DNA of 64,000 bases, from positions 1,421,501 to 1,485,500 of the forward strand of contig NZ_CP048209.1 in NCBI RefSeq assembly GCF_010119935.1, read 5' to 3'. Below, piece by piece: positions 1-7,558 of the stretch. Below the pieces are notes generated by a model, which had not been told where the DNA came from, did no database searches, and worked only from the letters and a program-made list of their open reading frames with translations. Position numbers and translations under genes: made by a program. Within the stretch, counting starts at the first letter, position 1. Each line of letters opens with the position of its first letter. The DNA is from Paenibacillus lycopersici. GTDB lineage: Bacteria; Bacillota; Bacilli; Paenibacillales; Paenibacillaceae.

Positions 1-9
1 AATAGAAAT

Positions 10-17
10 CTCCTCCG
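10..17 (-). promoter_or_regulatory. Ribosome binding site of a gene beyond the left edge
   Basis: On the minus strand the bases read CGGAGGAG, followed by nine bases to the window edge. This spacing would suit a start codon just outside the window. It suggests that the MarR gene is followed by a co-directional gene, perhaps in the same transcript. The gene itself cannot be seen. Confidence 0.45.
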
Positions 18-75
18 TTTATGCGAAGCCGAATCGCTCCGGCCGGTACGAGTCCCTCGTCCTCGGCCGCTTCGT

Positions 76-531
76 CTACTTGAATCGGCTCTGGGCGGCA
101 AGCCCGAGCTTCTTGAGCAGCTGAACGGCTTGCGCCTGCTCATCCGGCGTTAAGCCGCCGACCGCCTTCGAGATCGCTTCCGCGTGCGGCGGGAAAGCTT
201 CGTCGAGAAATTGCCTGCCTTGATCCGTAATTTCCGCGTATGTGACCCGGCGGTCCGTGGGGCAGGCTTTCCGCTTCGCCAAGCCCTTATCCGCCAGCTT
301 ATCGATGACGTACGTGATGTTGCCGCTCGTCATCAATATTTTCTCGCCGATCTGCTGCAGCGGCTGTTCGCCCTTGTGATACAACAGCTCCAGGACGGCG
401 AACTCCGTCGGATTAAGGCCGCGCTTCCGAATATCCTGATGCACGAGCGCGGTAACCCACTGATGCGCGCGGGAAAGGGTAATGAACAGCTGCAGTTCCG
501 TATGCTGGTTAGGCGTCGACAAGGTCCTCAC
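76..531 (-). CDS. MarR family transcriptional regulator
   Basis: A 151-residue protein of normal MarR length. The winged-helix core is visible at about residues 36-100: LNPTEFAVLELLYHKGEQPLQ, then the recognition part around LMTSGNITYVIDKLADKGL, then the wing with RKACPTDRRVTYAEIT. MarR proteins are cytoplasmic dimers that usually repress their own operon and release DNA on binding a ligand or on oxidation. No Cys lies near the N-terminus, so an OhrR-type peroxide mechanism looks unlikely. A minus-strand promoter overlapped by a palindrome lies just upstream, which suggests autoregulation. A following gene on the same strand probably begins just left of the window and may be the target. The ligand cannot be predicted. 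Confidence 0.9.
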   Translation of the reverse strand: MRTLSTPNQHTELQLFITLSRAHQWVTALVHQDIRKRGLNPTEFAVLELLYHKGEQPLQQIGEKILMTSGNITYVIDKLADKGLAKRKACPTDRRVTYAEITDQGRQFLDEAFPPHAEAISKAVGGLTPDEQAQAVQLLKKLGLAAQSRFK

Positions 532-595
532 CTCGTATTGTAATGTAGTCCAAACTGATTCCGGGACGTTTGAAACGAATATTGTTCAAGACTTA

Positions 596-637
596 ATATC
601 TTAATTTAAAGATATATGATTTGCGCTAGAATGTCAA
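596..637 (-). promoter_or_regulatory. Promoter and palindromic operator of the marR gene
   Basis: On the minus strand there is TTGACA (632-637), a 17-base spacer and TATCTT (609-614). The -10 lies inside an inverted repeat with arms ATATCTT (596-602) and AAGATAT (609-615) separated by six bases. Perfect 7-base arms over the -10 are the classic layout for MarR autorepression. The role is inferred from position and symmetry. Confidence 0.65.
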
Positions 638-754
638 GTCCGCATACGGAAAATGGTTGGCATGAGCACGGCTGAACCTCTCTTAAGTTGGATATGTAAG
701 GAGAATGAATTTTTCTCTTCATTTATAAGCAAAAAACATAAAGCGATATAAATG

Positions 755-792
755 TCATCCGGCGGGAAACCATATAGATTCCGGCCGGATGA
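755..792 (-). terminator. Hairpin terminator downstream of the spore lipoprotein gene
   Basis: Arms TCATCCGGC (755-763) and GCCGGATGA (784-792) pair perfectly, with a possible inner GGAA/TTCC extension. The hairpin lies 33 bases past the stop codon of the lipoprotein gene at 825-1553. The bases beyond it on the minus strand are AT-rich but do not form a clean T run, so efficiency is uncertain. Confidence 0.5.
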
Positions 793-824
793 CGCGTAAT
801 CGGTGCTGATCGTAACAAACAACC

Positions 825-1553
825 TTATTTGCGGAAGACGGCGCGTCCTTGCTGTACTTCGAGCGGCTGCGGCACTTCGTTGCCGCCAGCGAATTGATGC
901 TGCACCAGCTTGTTGAAGGAAGATACCCAGGGCTTAAGCGAATGGCCCGCCCATGCTTCCTGCGCATACTGAATCATATGGTTGTTGAAATCCATGTTGG
1001 CGGATATATGCACTTCCTGAACGGCAGGCGCCAGCTTGCGGACATGGACCGCGATCGTCTGCTTCAATTCGCCCGAGATCTGATTATGATCGTTGACCGT
1101 GAAATTGGAGTTATAAGGCGCTGCCACCCGCTGATTATTCCAATAAGGGCTGCCGGTATCGTTATTGTACACGCCTTGCGTCGATCCAGAGTTGTCCTGC
1201 TGGCGCGTGCCGCGTCCGCCGGATTTAAGCGTGCCCACGGCCGTCCAGTCCGTCGTGATCGCGACATAAGCGTTCTTGTCCGTCAGCATCACGATGGCGC
1301 CGGCAACGCCGTTGATGTTCGAGACATTGTTGGAGATCATCGGACTGTATTCGAACCAGGCATTGTCATGCTGTCCGGGCAATCCGCTGACGCTGCCGTA
1401 CATGCGGCTGCCCAGCATTTTCGGATCGCCTTTGTTGTTGCTTCCGTAATCGTATGTGCTGTTTTGAACGTAGCGTTGATAATTGCAGCCGTTTATGACC
1501 GTCGCGCTTAGCGTTAATGCGGTAAGCAGAATCAGATAACGCGCTTGCTTCAT
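825..1553 (-). CDS. YhcN/YlaJ-like sporulation lipoprotein
   Basis: A 242-residue lipoprotein. The signal peptide MKQARYLILLTALTLSATVINGC ends in a lipobox with Cys23 as the lipidated residue. The rest has the features of the YhcN/YlaJ family: an Asn/Gln-rich linker, a segment with IAVHVRKLAPAVQEVHISANMDF, and a C-terminal part in which the family anchors to the forespore inner membrane. Family members are made in the forespore and influence spore germination or outgrowth. A forespore-type promoter (1587-1615) sits 34 bases before the start codon. The gene is monocistronic and followed by a hairpin. Function beyond the family assignment is unknown. Confidence 0.8.
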   Translation of the reverse strand: MKQARYLILLTALTLSATVINGCNYQRYVQNSTYDYGSNNKGDPKMLGSRMYGSVSGLPGQHDNAWFEYSPMISNNVSNINGVAGAIVMLTDKNAYVAITTDWTAVGTLKSGGRGTRQQDNSGSTQGVYNNDTGSPYWNNQRVAAPYNSNFTVNDHNQISGELKQTIAVHVRKLAPAVQEVHISANMDFNNHMIQYAQEAWAGHSLKPWVSSFNKLVQHQFAGGNEVPQPLEVQQGRAVFRK

Positions 1554-1586
1554 CGGTTAAGGTCGCTCCTTTCGTCAGCTTAACCT

Positions 1587-1615
1587 TAGAATGGGCTCGC
1601 GGGAGTCAAATATGC
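1587..1615 (-). promoter_or_regulatory. Candidate sigma-F/sigma-G promoter
   Basis: Read on the minus strand, GCATA (1611-1615) is followed after 17 bases by CATTCTA (1587-1593). This fits the known sigma-G pattern GHATR, 17-18 bases, CATNHTA. It lies directly upstream of the YhcN/YlaJ-like gene, a family known to be expressed in the forespore, so sequence and context agree. Confidence 0.6.
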
Positions 1616-1764
1616 ATGCGGAACCGATACATAAAGAACCATGGTTTATGCACACAATGAAGGATAGACATGGAGCTTCACAACGCGGTAAAGGCAAGCA
1701 CAAAAACCTGAAAATCGTTGATTTTACTGGGTATGAGAACATTTTGTGAACATCCTTGGGAACA

Positions 1765-1793
1765 TTGACAAATAGCACCTGCAACTTTATATT
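1765..1793 (+). promoter_or_regulatory. Sigma-A promoter of the caa3 oxidase operon
   Basis: TTGACA (1765-1770), a 17-base spacer and TATATT (1788-1793) form a near-consensus promoter. Transcription would start near 1800 and leave a leader of about 105 bases before ctaC. No clear cre site or ResD box was identified in the leader. Confidence 0.7.
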
Positions 1794-1906
1794 TATTAAA
1801 GTGATTAGATTGCGGAAGTTGTCTAAACATCAGGATTTGCAAGCAGCAGAGCCGCTTTTCGCACTGTCTACGGCTGCTGTCAAAACGTAAAAAGTGGGGT
1901 TGATTG

Positions 1907-2947
1907 ATGATGAAACGGTGGCACGTTCTAAAACGGCTAATGCCGCTTCTCGCCGGAATGGTGTTGCTGCTGTCAGCTTGCGGACGAGCTGACTTGTCGA
2001 CGCTGAAACCGCAAGGGCCGGTAGCCGAAGAACAGTTCGGACTAATGAAACTTACGATCACGATCATGGTTATCGTCGTTCTGGTCGTATTTGCAATCGC
2101 AGGCTATGTTATTATTCGCTATCGCCGCCGTCCGGGCGACAAATCGATCCCGGTTCAAGTGGAAGGCAACCACAAACTGGAGATCATTTGGACGGTTATT
2201 CCAATCGTTCTTCTGATCATCATTGGCATTCCGACGGTAAATTCTGTTTTCGGGCTTGCGAAAGACTATACAAAAGACCCGAACGCCGTACAAATTAACG
2301 TAACCGCTCACCAGTACTGGTGGGAATTCGAATATCCAAAGCTAGGCGTTAAGACGGCCCAAGAGCTGGTCATTCCGGAAGGCACGATTATTTCCGTTGA
2401 AGGCAAGACGGCCGACGTTCTTCACTCCTTCTGGATTCCGTCTCTGGCAGGCAAAATGGATACAAACCCTGGCGGTAACGTAAACACGATGTATTTCAAA
2501 GCCGACCATACCGGCGTGTTCCTTGGCAAGTGCGCGGAGCTTTGCGGACCTTCGCACTCCCTGATGGACTTCAAAGTCAAAGTCGTGGACAAAGCATCGT
2601 TCGACCGTTGGGTTGCGGCGATGAAGGCGCCGGTAGCTCCTCCTCAAGATCAAGAAGTCGCGGACGTGCTTAATAAACAATGTCTGTCTTGCCACGCAAT
2701 CGGCGCTAGCGGTGCTGCATTCCCGAACCTGATGGGCATCGGCGGCCACCAAACGATCGCGGGTATCTTGGTCAACACGGATCAGGCTCAATACGCCAAC
2801 GAAGGTACGGTTGAAGAAAACCTGAAGAAATGGATCGAAGATCCTCAGAAGGTGAAACCGGGCACTTTGATGCCTAAAGTTGATTTGACCGACAAGCAAA
2901 TCGACGGCATCGCGAAGTACTTGGCGGGATTGAAACTAGATTATTAA
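1907..2947 (+). CDS. ctaC: Cytochrome c oxidase subunit II (caa3 type, with fused cytochrome c)
   Basis: A 346-residue lipoprotein. The signal peptide ends LLLSAC with Cys25 lipidated. Two transmembrane helices follow (about residues 45-67 and 85-105), then the periplasm-facing cupredoxin domain with the CuA motif CAELCGPSH (Cys209, Cys213, His217), and a C-terminal cytochrome c domain with heme motif CLSCH (Cys259, Cys262, His263). The fused heme c defines a caa3 enzyme, which takes electrons from cytochrome c rather than quinol. Of three adjacent candidate starts, ATG 1907 sits seven bases after GTGGGG. It is the first gene of ctaCDEFG. Confidence 0.97.
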   Translation: MMKRWHVLKRLMPLLAGMVLLLSACGRADLSTLKPQGPVAEEQFGLMKLTITIMVIVVLVVFAIAGYVIIRYRRRPGDKSIPVQVEGNHKLEIIWTVIPIVLLIIIGIPTVNSVFGLAKDYTKDPNAVQINVTAHQYWWEFEYPKLGVKTAQELVIPEGTIISVEGKTADVLHSFWIPSLAGKMDTNPGGNVNTMYFKADHTGVFLGKCAELCGPSHSLMDFKVKVVDKASFDRWVAAMKAPVAPPQDQEVADVLNKQCLSCHAIGASGAAFPNLMGIGGHQTIAGILVNTDQAQYANEGTVEENLKKWIEDPQKVKPGTLMPKVDLTDKQIDGIAKYLAGLKLDY

Positions 2948-2976
2948 TCGATAACGGAATGAAGGAGGTACCTACT

Positions 2977-4878
2977 TTGGCTCACGCAGCACACGCACAC
3001 AAGGTTAAGCGGTATAGCGGTCTGATGGACTGGCTGACTACCGTTGACCATAAAAAGATCGGCATTCTGTATTTGTTGGCAGGGGGATTCTTCTTCCTGG
3101 TCGGCGGGTTGGAAGCGCTCATGATCCGTATCCAACTCTGGAAGCCGCTCAATGATTTCGTAGCAGCGCATACATTTAACGAATTGCTGACGATGCATGG
3201 TACGACGATGATCTTCCTTGCGGCGATGCCGATGATCTTCGCGCTCATGAACGCGATCGTACCGCTTCAGATCGGCGCTCGCGACGTAGCGTTCCCGTTC
3301 GTTAACGCGATCGGCTTCTGGACGTTCTTCGCAGGCGGCGTTCTGCTGAATGTCAGCTGGTTCGCGGGCGGAGCGCCTGACGCAGGCTGGACATCGTACG
3401 CACCGCTTGCCACGCCGACGTTCAGCGGCGGACACGGCGTCGATTATTACGTTATCGGCCTTCAAATCGCCGGTATCGGTACGCTCGTCGGCGGCATCAA
3501 CTTCCTGGTAACGATTATCAACATGCGCGCGCCGGGCATGAGCTTCATGCGCATGCCGATGTTTACCTGGACGGCGTTTATCACATCAGCTTTGATTTTG
3601 TTCGCTTTCCCTGCACTGACGGTAGGTCTGGTCGCGTTGATGTTCGACCGTCTCTTCGGCGGTAACTTCTTCGAACCGACCAACGGCGGTAACGCGGTAT
3701 TGTGGGAACATATCTTCTGGATTTTCGGACATCCGGAAGTATACATTCTGATCTTGCCGGCATTCGGCGTGATCTCCGAAGTCATTAGCACCTTCTCGCG
3801 CAAGCGGCTGTTCGGTTACAGCTCGATGGTATTCGCAACCGTGCTGATCGGCTTCCTTGGCTTCATGGTATGGGCGCATCACATGTTCACGACAGGTCTT
3901 GGACCGGTTGCGAACGCATTGTTCTCCATTGCGACGATGCTGATTGCCGTACCGACGGGGATCAAAATTTTCAACTGGCTGTTCACGATGTGGGGCGGCT
4001 CCATCCGGTTCACGACGGCTAACCTGTTCGCTGTAGGCTTCGTTCCTACATTCGTAATGGGCGGCGTGACGGGCGTTATGCTCGCGGCGGCTCCTGCCGA
4101 CTTCCAGTATCACGATTCGTACTTCGTCGTTGCCCACTTCCACTATGTTATCGTGGGCGGCTTGATTATGGGCTTGTTCGCAGGGCTATACTACTGGTGG
4201 CCGAAAATGTTCGGACGCACGCTCAGCGAAGGTCTTGGCAAACTATGCTTCTGGACGTTCTTCATCGGCTTCCATCTGACGTTCTTCGTGCAGCATTTCC
4301 TCGGCTTGATGGGGATGCCGCGCCGCGTATGGACGTACCTGGACGGCCAAGGCTTCAACAATCTCAATATGATCAGTACTTGCGGCGCCTTCTTGATGGG
4401 CATCGGTACGATCGTGTTCTTGCTTAACATCGTCATCACATCGTTCAAGCCAAGCAATGCTGCGAACGATCCTTGGGAAGACGGCCGTACGCTGGAATGG
4501 ACGATTCCGTCCCCAGCTCCAGAGTACAACTTCGCACAAACGCCGCTCGTTCGCGGTTACGATGCATACTGGAAAGAGAAAATGGAAGGCAGAAAAGAAA
4601 TGATGCCTGCCGAGCCGCTCGGTCCAATCCATATGCCATCGCCTTCGATTCTGCCGTTCGTTATGGCGGTCGGCCTGTTTATCTCGGGTCTCGGATTCAT
4701 GTACGGCAAAGGCGATTACGGCGACGGATTCAAAGCTTTCTTGTTCAATAACCATATCGTAGCGATCTTCGGCTTGGCTATTACGCTGATCTGCATGTTC
4801 TTGCGTTCGGTGTACGACGATCATGGCTTCCATATCGAAGTGGATGAAATCACTGGGGATAAGGGGGTAAAAGCATGA
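2977..4878 (+). CDS. ctaD: Cytochrome c oxidase subunit I
   Basis: The catalytic subunit, carrying low-spin heme a and the heme a3-CuB centre that reduces O2 and pumps protons. It has 633 residues, with many transmembrane helices, TVDHKKIGI at the N-terminus, the heme ligand region LLTMHGTTMIF, the CuB region WIFGHPEVYILILP, and the heme a3/a ligand region HDSYFVVAHFHYV. An upstream ATG at 2959 overlaps the perfect ribosome binding site GAAGGAGGT (2961-2969), so it cannot be the true start. TTG 2977, seven bases downstream, is preferred. It overlaps ctaE by four bases. Confidence 0.97.
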   Translation: MAHAAHAHKVKRYSGLMDWLTTVDHKKIGILYLLAGGFFFLVGGLEALMIRIQLWKPLNDFVAAHTFNELLTMHGTTMIFLAAMPMIFALMNAIVPLQIGARDVAFPFVNAIGFWTFFAGGVLLNVSWFAGGAPDAGWTSYAPLATPTFSGGHGVDYYVIGLQIAGIGTLVGGINFLVTIINMRAPGMSFMRMPMFTWTAFITSALILFAFPALTVGLVALMFDRLFGGNFFEPTNGGNAVLWEHIFWIFGHPEVYILILPAFGVISEVISTFSRKRLFGYSSMVFATVLIGFLGFMVWAHHMFTTGLGPVANALFSIATMLIAVPTGIKIFNWLFTMWGGSIRFTTANLFAVGFVPTFVMGGVTGVMLAAAPADFQYHDSYFVVAHFHYVIVGGLIMGLFAGLYYWWPKMFGRTLSEGLGKLCFWTFFIGFHLTFFVQHFLGLMGMPRRVWTYLDGQGFNNLNMISTCGAFLMGIGTIVFLLNIVITSFKPSNAANDPWEDGRTLEWTIPSPAPEYNFAQTPLVRGYDAYWKEKMEGRKEMMPAEPLGPIHMPSPSILPFVMAVGLFISGLGFMYGKGDYGDGFKAFLFNNHIVAIFGLAITLICMFLRSVYDDHGFHIEVDEITGDKGVKA

Positions 4879-5495
4879 GCGCACATTCGCACGTAGACGG
4901 ACAGCTTCCGCACGAGCCGGAGAAGGCAACTCTCGAAGGCCGTAATAAAGTTCTTGGTTTCTGGCTGTTCCTTGGCGCCGAAACCGTATTGTTCGGAACG
5001 CTTTTCTCCGCGTTCCTGGCGCTTCGCCATCAAGTGGGCGAAGGCAATCCTTCGGGACAAGAATTGTTCGAGCTGTCGACGACCGCTTGGGCAACGTTCA
5101 TCCTGTTGACATCGTCGCTTACGAGCGTATTCGCCATTCAGTCGATGCACTTGAATAAAGTGAAACCGATGATCGTATGGCTCGTAATTACGATCTTGCT
5201 CGGCCTTGGGTTCCTTGGCCTGGAGATCATCGAGTTCGCGAACTACGTTGACGAAGGCCATAAGTTCTCGACAAGCGCGTTCAGTACATCGTTCTATACG
5301 CTGGTCGGCTTCCACGGCGCCCACGTATTGTTCGGTATTCTGTGGATCAGCATCTTGATCGGGCAAATCTTCAAAAAAGGCTTGAACGTCGTAACGGCTC
5401 CTAAGATATATGTAGCCGGTATCTACTGGCACTTTATCGACGTCGTGTGGGTATTCATCTTCACCGTCGTGTACTTGATGGGAAAGGTGGGCTAA
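4875..5495 (+). CDS. ctaE: Cytochrome c oxidase subunit III
   Basis: A 206-residue integral membrane protein with five predicted helices, the usual size for Bacillus CtaE. Landmarks are GFWLFLGAETVLFGTLFSAF near the N-terminus and GFHGAHVLFGILW plus YWHFIDVVWVFIF in the C-terminal half. Subunit III stabilises subunit I and supports proton uptake. The ATG overlaps the ctaD stop in an ATGA arrangement, indicating translational coupling, and ctaF starts three bases after its stop. Confidence 0.97.
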   Translation: MSAHSHVDGQLPHEPEKATLEGRNKVLGFWLFLGAETVLFGTLFSAFLALRHQVGEGNPSGQELFELSTTAWATFILLTSSLTSVFAIQSMHLNKVKPMIVWLVITILLGLGFLGLEIIEFANYVDEGHKFSTSAFSTSFYTLVGFHGAHVLFGILWISILIGQIFKKGLNVVTAPKIYVAGIYWHFIDVVWVFIFTVVYLMGKVG

Positions 5496-5498
5496 AGA

Positions 5499-5822
5499 AT
5501 GTCGAATCAGCATTCCGCAGTCAGCGAGCATGACAAACCGCAGCACCATAAACACGAAGGTCCCAAGAAGCATATAATCGGGTTTATCATGTCCATTCTG
5601 CTGACAATCATCGCGTTCGCCATGGTTGCAGCAGGCGAAATCAACACTACGTTCATCTACATGTTCCTTGTTTTGATGGCCTGCATTCAAGTCTTCATCC
5701 AAATGGGCTTCTGGATGCATATGAAGGATCGCGGTCATGCGATTCCGATTATCGGTATCTTGATGGGCGTTGTCGTTGTCTTCACGATTGTCATCATGGC
5801 CGAATATTGGGCTTGGTGGTAG
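5499..5822 (+). CDS. ctaF: Cytochrome c oxidase subunit IV
   Basis: A 107-residue protein with a His-rich N-terminal tail followed by three transmembrane helices (about residues 27-47, 53-72 and 85-106). This matches the caa3/bo3 subunit IV family, which helps CuB assembly. It contains the conserved segment IQVFIQMGFWMHMKD. The gene follows ctaE with a three-base gap and is followed by a GC-rich hairpin that may reduce transcription into ctaG. Confidence 0.93.
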   Translation: MSNQHSAVSEHDKPQHHKHEGPKKHIIGFIMSILLTIIAFAMVAAGEINTTFIYMFLVLMACIQVFIQMGFWMHMKDRGHAIPIIGILMGVVVVFTIVIMAEYWAWW

Positions 5823-5836
5823 TACGGGCGTAATTG

Positions 5837-5869
5837 AAGAGGGGGAGGTCCTTGTCGACCCCCTCTTTT
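5837..5869 (+). terminator. Intrinsic terminator or attenuator between ctaF and ctaG
   Basis: AAGAGGGGG (5837-5845) pairs with CCCCCTCTT (5859-5867), and TTTT overlaps the 3' arm. Nine perfect pairs with six G-C look like a real terminator. Because ctaG follows at once, partial read-through that lowers assembly-factor levels relative to the subunits is likely. Confidence 0.65.
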
Positions 5870-5906
5870 GTTGTAAATGAGCGTCACCATGGAAAGGGGT
5901 ACCAAC

Positions 5907-6812
5907 ATGCTCGGATTGCAATACTTTAGCTTTGATGAGTTATGGAGCCCATGGTTTTTCTTCTTTATGACAGCGTTAGTCATTCTCTATTTCTATTTGG
6001 CTGGACCTTGGAAGGAAAAACATGCGCCGCAGGAGCCGAAAGTAACCGGCTTGCAGAAGACGTTGTTCGTATCGGGAATGATTATGCTCTACATGGCGAT
6101 GGGCGGTCCGCTCCAGCTGCTTGGACATATGATGTTTACATTCCATATGATTTGTATGGCGATGGCGTATTTAATGGCGTCGCCGCTGCTGCTGCTCGGT
6201 ATTCCCGCGTTTATGTGGAAGCGGTTTTTCCGCGCTTCCTTCTGGTCCAGACTGAGTTGGGCCCTGCACCCGATTCTAACGCTTGTCTTGTTCAACGTGC
6301 TGTTCTCGATCTATCATGTGCCTGTCGTGCATGATTATGTCATGCTGCATTTCACGATCCACCGACTCTTCTATCTGGTATTGTTTGTCACTTCATTGAT
6401 GATGTGGTGGCAAATCGCTTGTCCGGTACCGGAATGGAACCGGCTTACGGATCTTCGCAAAATGGCTTATATTTTCGCAAGCGGAATGCTGCTGACGCCG
6501 GCATGCGCGCTCATTATTTTCTCCAGCACATCGATGTATGCGACCTACAGCGACCCTGAAGTATGGGCGAAGGCGATGGGCTACTGCATCGGCGGCGGCA
6601 ACGCTAGCTTGCTGCTCACGAAATTTTCGGGACCGACGTTCTTCAATATCATGTCCTCGCCCGCGGAAGATCAACAGCTTGGCGGGATCGTGATGAAGCT
6701 CGTGCAAGAGGTTATGTTCGGCTGTATTCTGGCGTACGTCTTCTTCAACTGGTTTAAGAGAGAGCATCGCGACACGGATGACGAGATCCAAGGCAATGGC
6801 GCTCTGAGCTAG
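5907..6812 (+). CDS. ctaG: Cytochrome c oxidase assembly factor CtaG (caa3_CtaG family)
   Basis: About 301 residues with seven predicted membrane helices, as in Bacillus CtaG. The family is needed for caa3 maturation, probably copper delivery to CuB. Met- and His-rich helix segments are visible (LGHMMFTFHMICMAMAYLM and HRLFYLVLFVTSLMMWWQIACPVPEW). An in-frame ATG at 5877 would place the ribosome binding site GGAAAGGGG inside the gene, so ATG 5907 is chosen. It is the last classical cta gene, and a DUF420 gene follows after 48 bases. Confidence 0.93.
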   Translation: MLGLQYFSFDELWSPWFFFFMTALVILYFYLAGPWKEKHAPQEPKVTGLQKTLFVSGMIMLYMAMGGPLQLLGHMMFTFHMICMAMAYLMASPLLLLGIPAFMWKRFFRASFWSRLSWALHPILTLVLFNVLFSIYHVPVVHDYVMLHFTIHRLFYLVLFVTSLMMWWQIACPVPEWNRLTDLRKMAYIFASGMLLTPACALIIFSSTSMYATYSDPEVWAKAMGYCIGGGNASLLLTKFSGPTFFNIMSSPAEDQQLGGIVMKLVQEVMFGCILAYVFFNWFKREHRDTDDEIQGNGALS

Positions 6813-6860
6813 ACCGGCGGGGACAACTTATTACTTGTGTAGAAATGGACGGGATGCATC

Positions 6861-7322
6861 TTGTCAAAGTACGATATCTTACCTACGATCAGCACCTCTT
6901 TCATCGTTATTAGCGCGGTGCTGGTTGCGATCGGCTGGAATCTCGCGATTAAGCGGAAGCTTGAAGCGCATAAGAAAGTGATGATCGCAGGCGCCGTTGC
7001 CGCGCTGCTCTTCTTCCTGATTTATATGTCCCGCACGGTGTTCGTCGGCAATACGGACTGGGGCGGCTCGGATGAGATGAAGCCGTATTATTTGACCTTC
7101 CTCTTCTTCCACATCGTGCTCGCGACGGTAGGCGCCGTGTTCGGCTTGACGACGCTGACGCTCGGCTTCAAGGAGCGATTCGCGAAGCATCGCAAGTGGG
7201 GGCGAGTCACGTCGGTCATCTGGTTCTTCACGGCGATCACCGGCGTCATCGTCTATGTGCTGCTCTATCTGATGTATCCGGGCGGCCATACGAAGCCGGT
7301 GCTGGATGTGTTGTTTGGTTAA
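6861..7322 (+). CDS. DUF420 membrane protein (YozB/CtaM-like)
   Basis: A 153-residue protein with four predicted helices (about residues 9-27, 40-60, 80-105 and 120-142). The N-terminus MSKYDILPTISTSFIVISA and the motif FFHIVLATVG are typical of DUF420. In staphylococci the related CtaM is needed for heme-copper oxidase activity, and B. subtilis YozB belongs to the same family, so an assembly role fits this position behind ctaG. The start is TTG. The nearest upstream ATG (6854) is out of frame. A strong terminator follows about 140 bases later and closes the operon. Confidence 0.85.
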   Translation: MSKYDILPTISTSFIVISAVLVAIGWNLAIKRKLEAHKKVMIAGAVAALLFFLIYMSRTVFVGNTDWGGSDEMKPYYLTFLFFHIVLATVGAVFGLTTLTLGFKERFAKHRKWGRVTSVIWFFTAITGVIVYVLLYLMYPGGHTKPVLDVLFG

Positions 7323-7463
7323 TGTGATTGGTTTGCGTAGGGTGACTGGTTTGCGTTCACTGACGGAAGTCAGGGAATGCAGCATTCACCTACGGCGGTG
7401 AATTCACGTTCAGGAGAAAGCTGCATTTCCCGAACGGGGTTGGCAAAGCAAACCGCTCGTCTT

Positions 7464-7496
7464 AGGCAAATCTCTTGTGAGGTTTGCCTTTTTTTT
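7464..7496 (+). terminator. Intrinsic terminator of the cta operon
   Basis: AGGCAAATCTC (7464-7474) pairs with GAGGTTTGCCT (7479-7489) through one G-U pair, with loop TTGT and a run of eight T. It is a textbook Rho-independent terminator separating the oxidase operon from the sugar operon. The 140 bases before it hold only a short imperfect repeat of TGACTGGTTTGCG type. Confidence 0.9.
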
Positions 7497-7514
7497 ATAC
7501 AATGACGTTAGTTA

Positions 7515-7540
7515 TGAACATCCTATGTTTGTTTTGAACA
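7515..7540 (+). promoter_or_regulatory. Candidate DeoR operator upstream of the sugar operon
   Basis: Two direct TGAACA copies (7515-7520 and 7535-7540) lie exactly 20 bases apart, with an inverted repeat AACAT-CCT-ATGTT (7517-7529) between them. The stretch 7525-7539 matches the reverse complement of 9426-9440 in 12 of 15 positions. The shared site before both transcription units of one locus, together with the DeoR gene inside it, suggests the operator. No good sigma-A promoter was found beside it. Confidence 0.5.
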
Positions 7541-7558
7541 GGACAAGGAGAGAGTGCG

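Noticed and set aside
634..822. Small minus-strand frame between marR and the lipoprotein gene
   Set aside because: Overlaps the terminator-like hairpin and the marR promoter, has no clear ribosome binding site and no recognisable sequence.
2959..2976. ATG 2959 as start of ctaD
   Set aside because: It overlaps the ribosome binding site GAAGGAGGT. TTG 2977 is at the right distance and begins the conserved N-terminus.
4821..5921. Long antisense frame across ctaE-ctaF
   Set aside because: Shadow of the conserved cta genes. The protein is Asp/His/Arg-rich, with no domain and no promoter.
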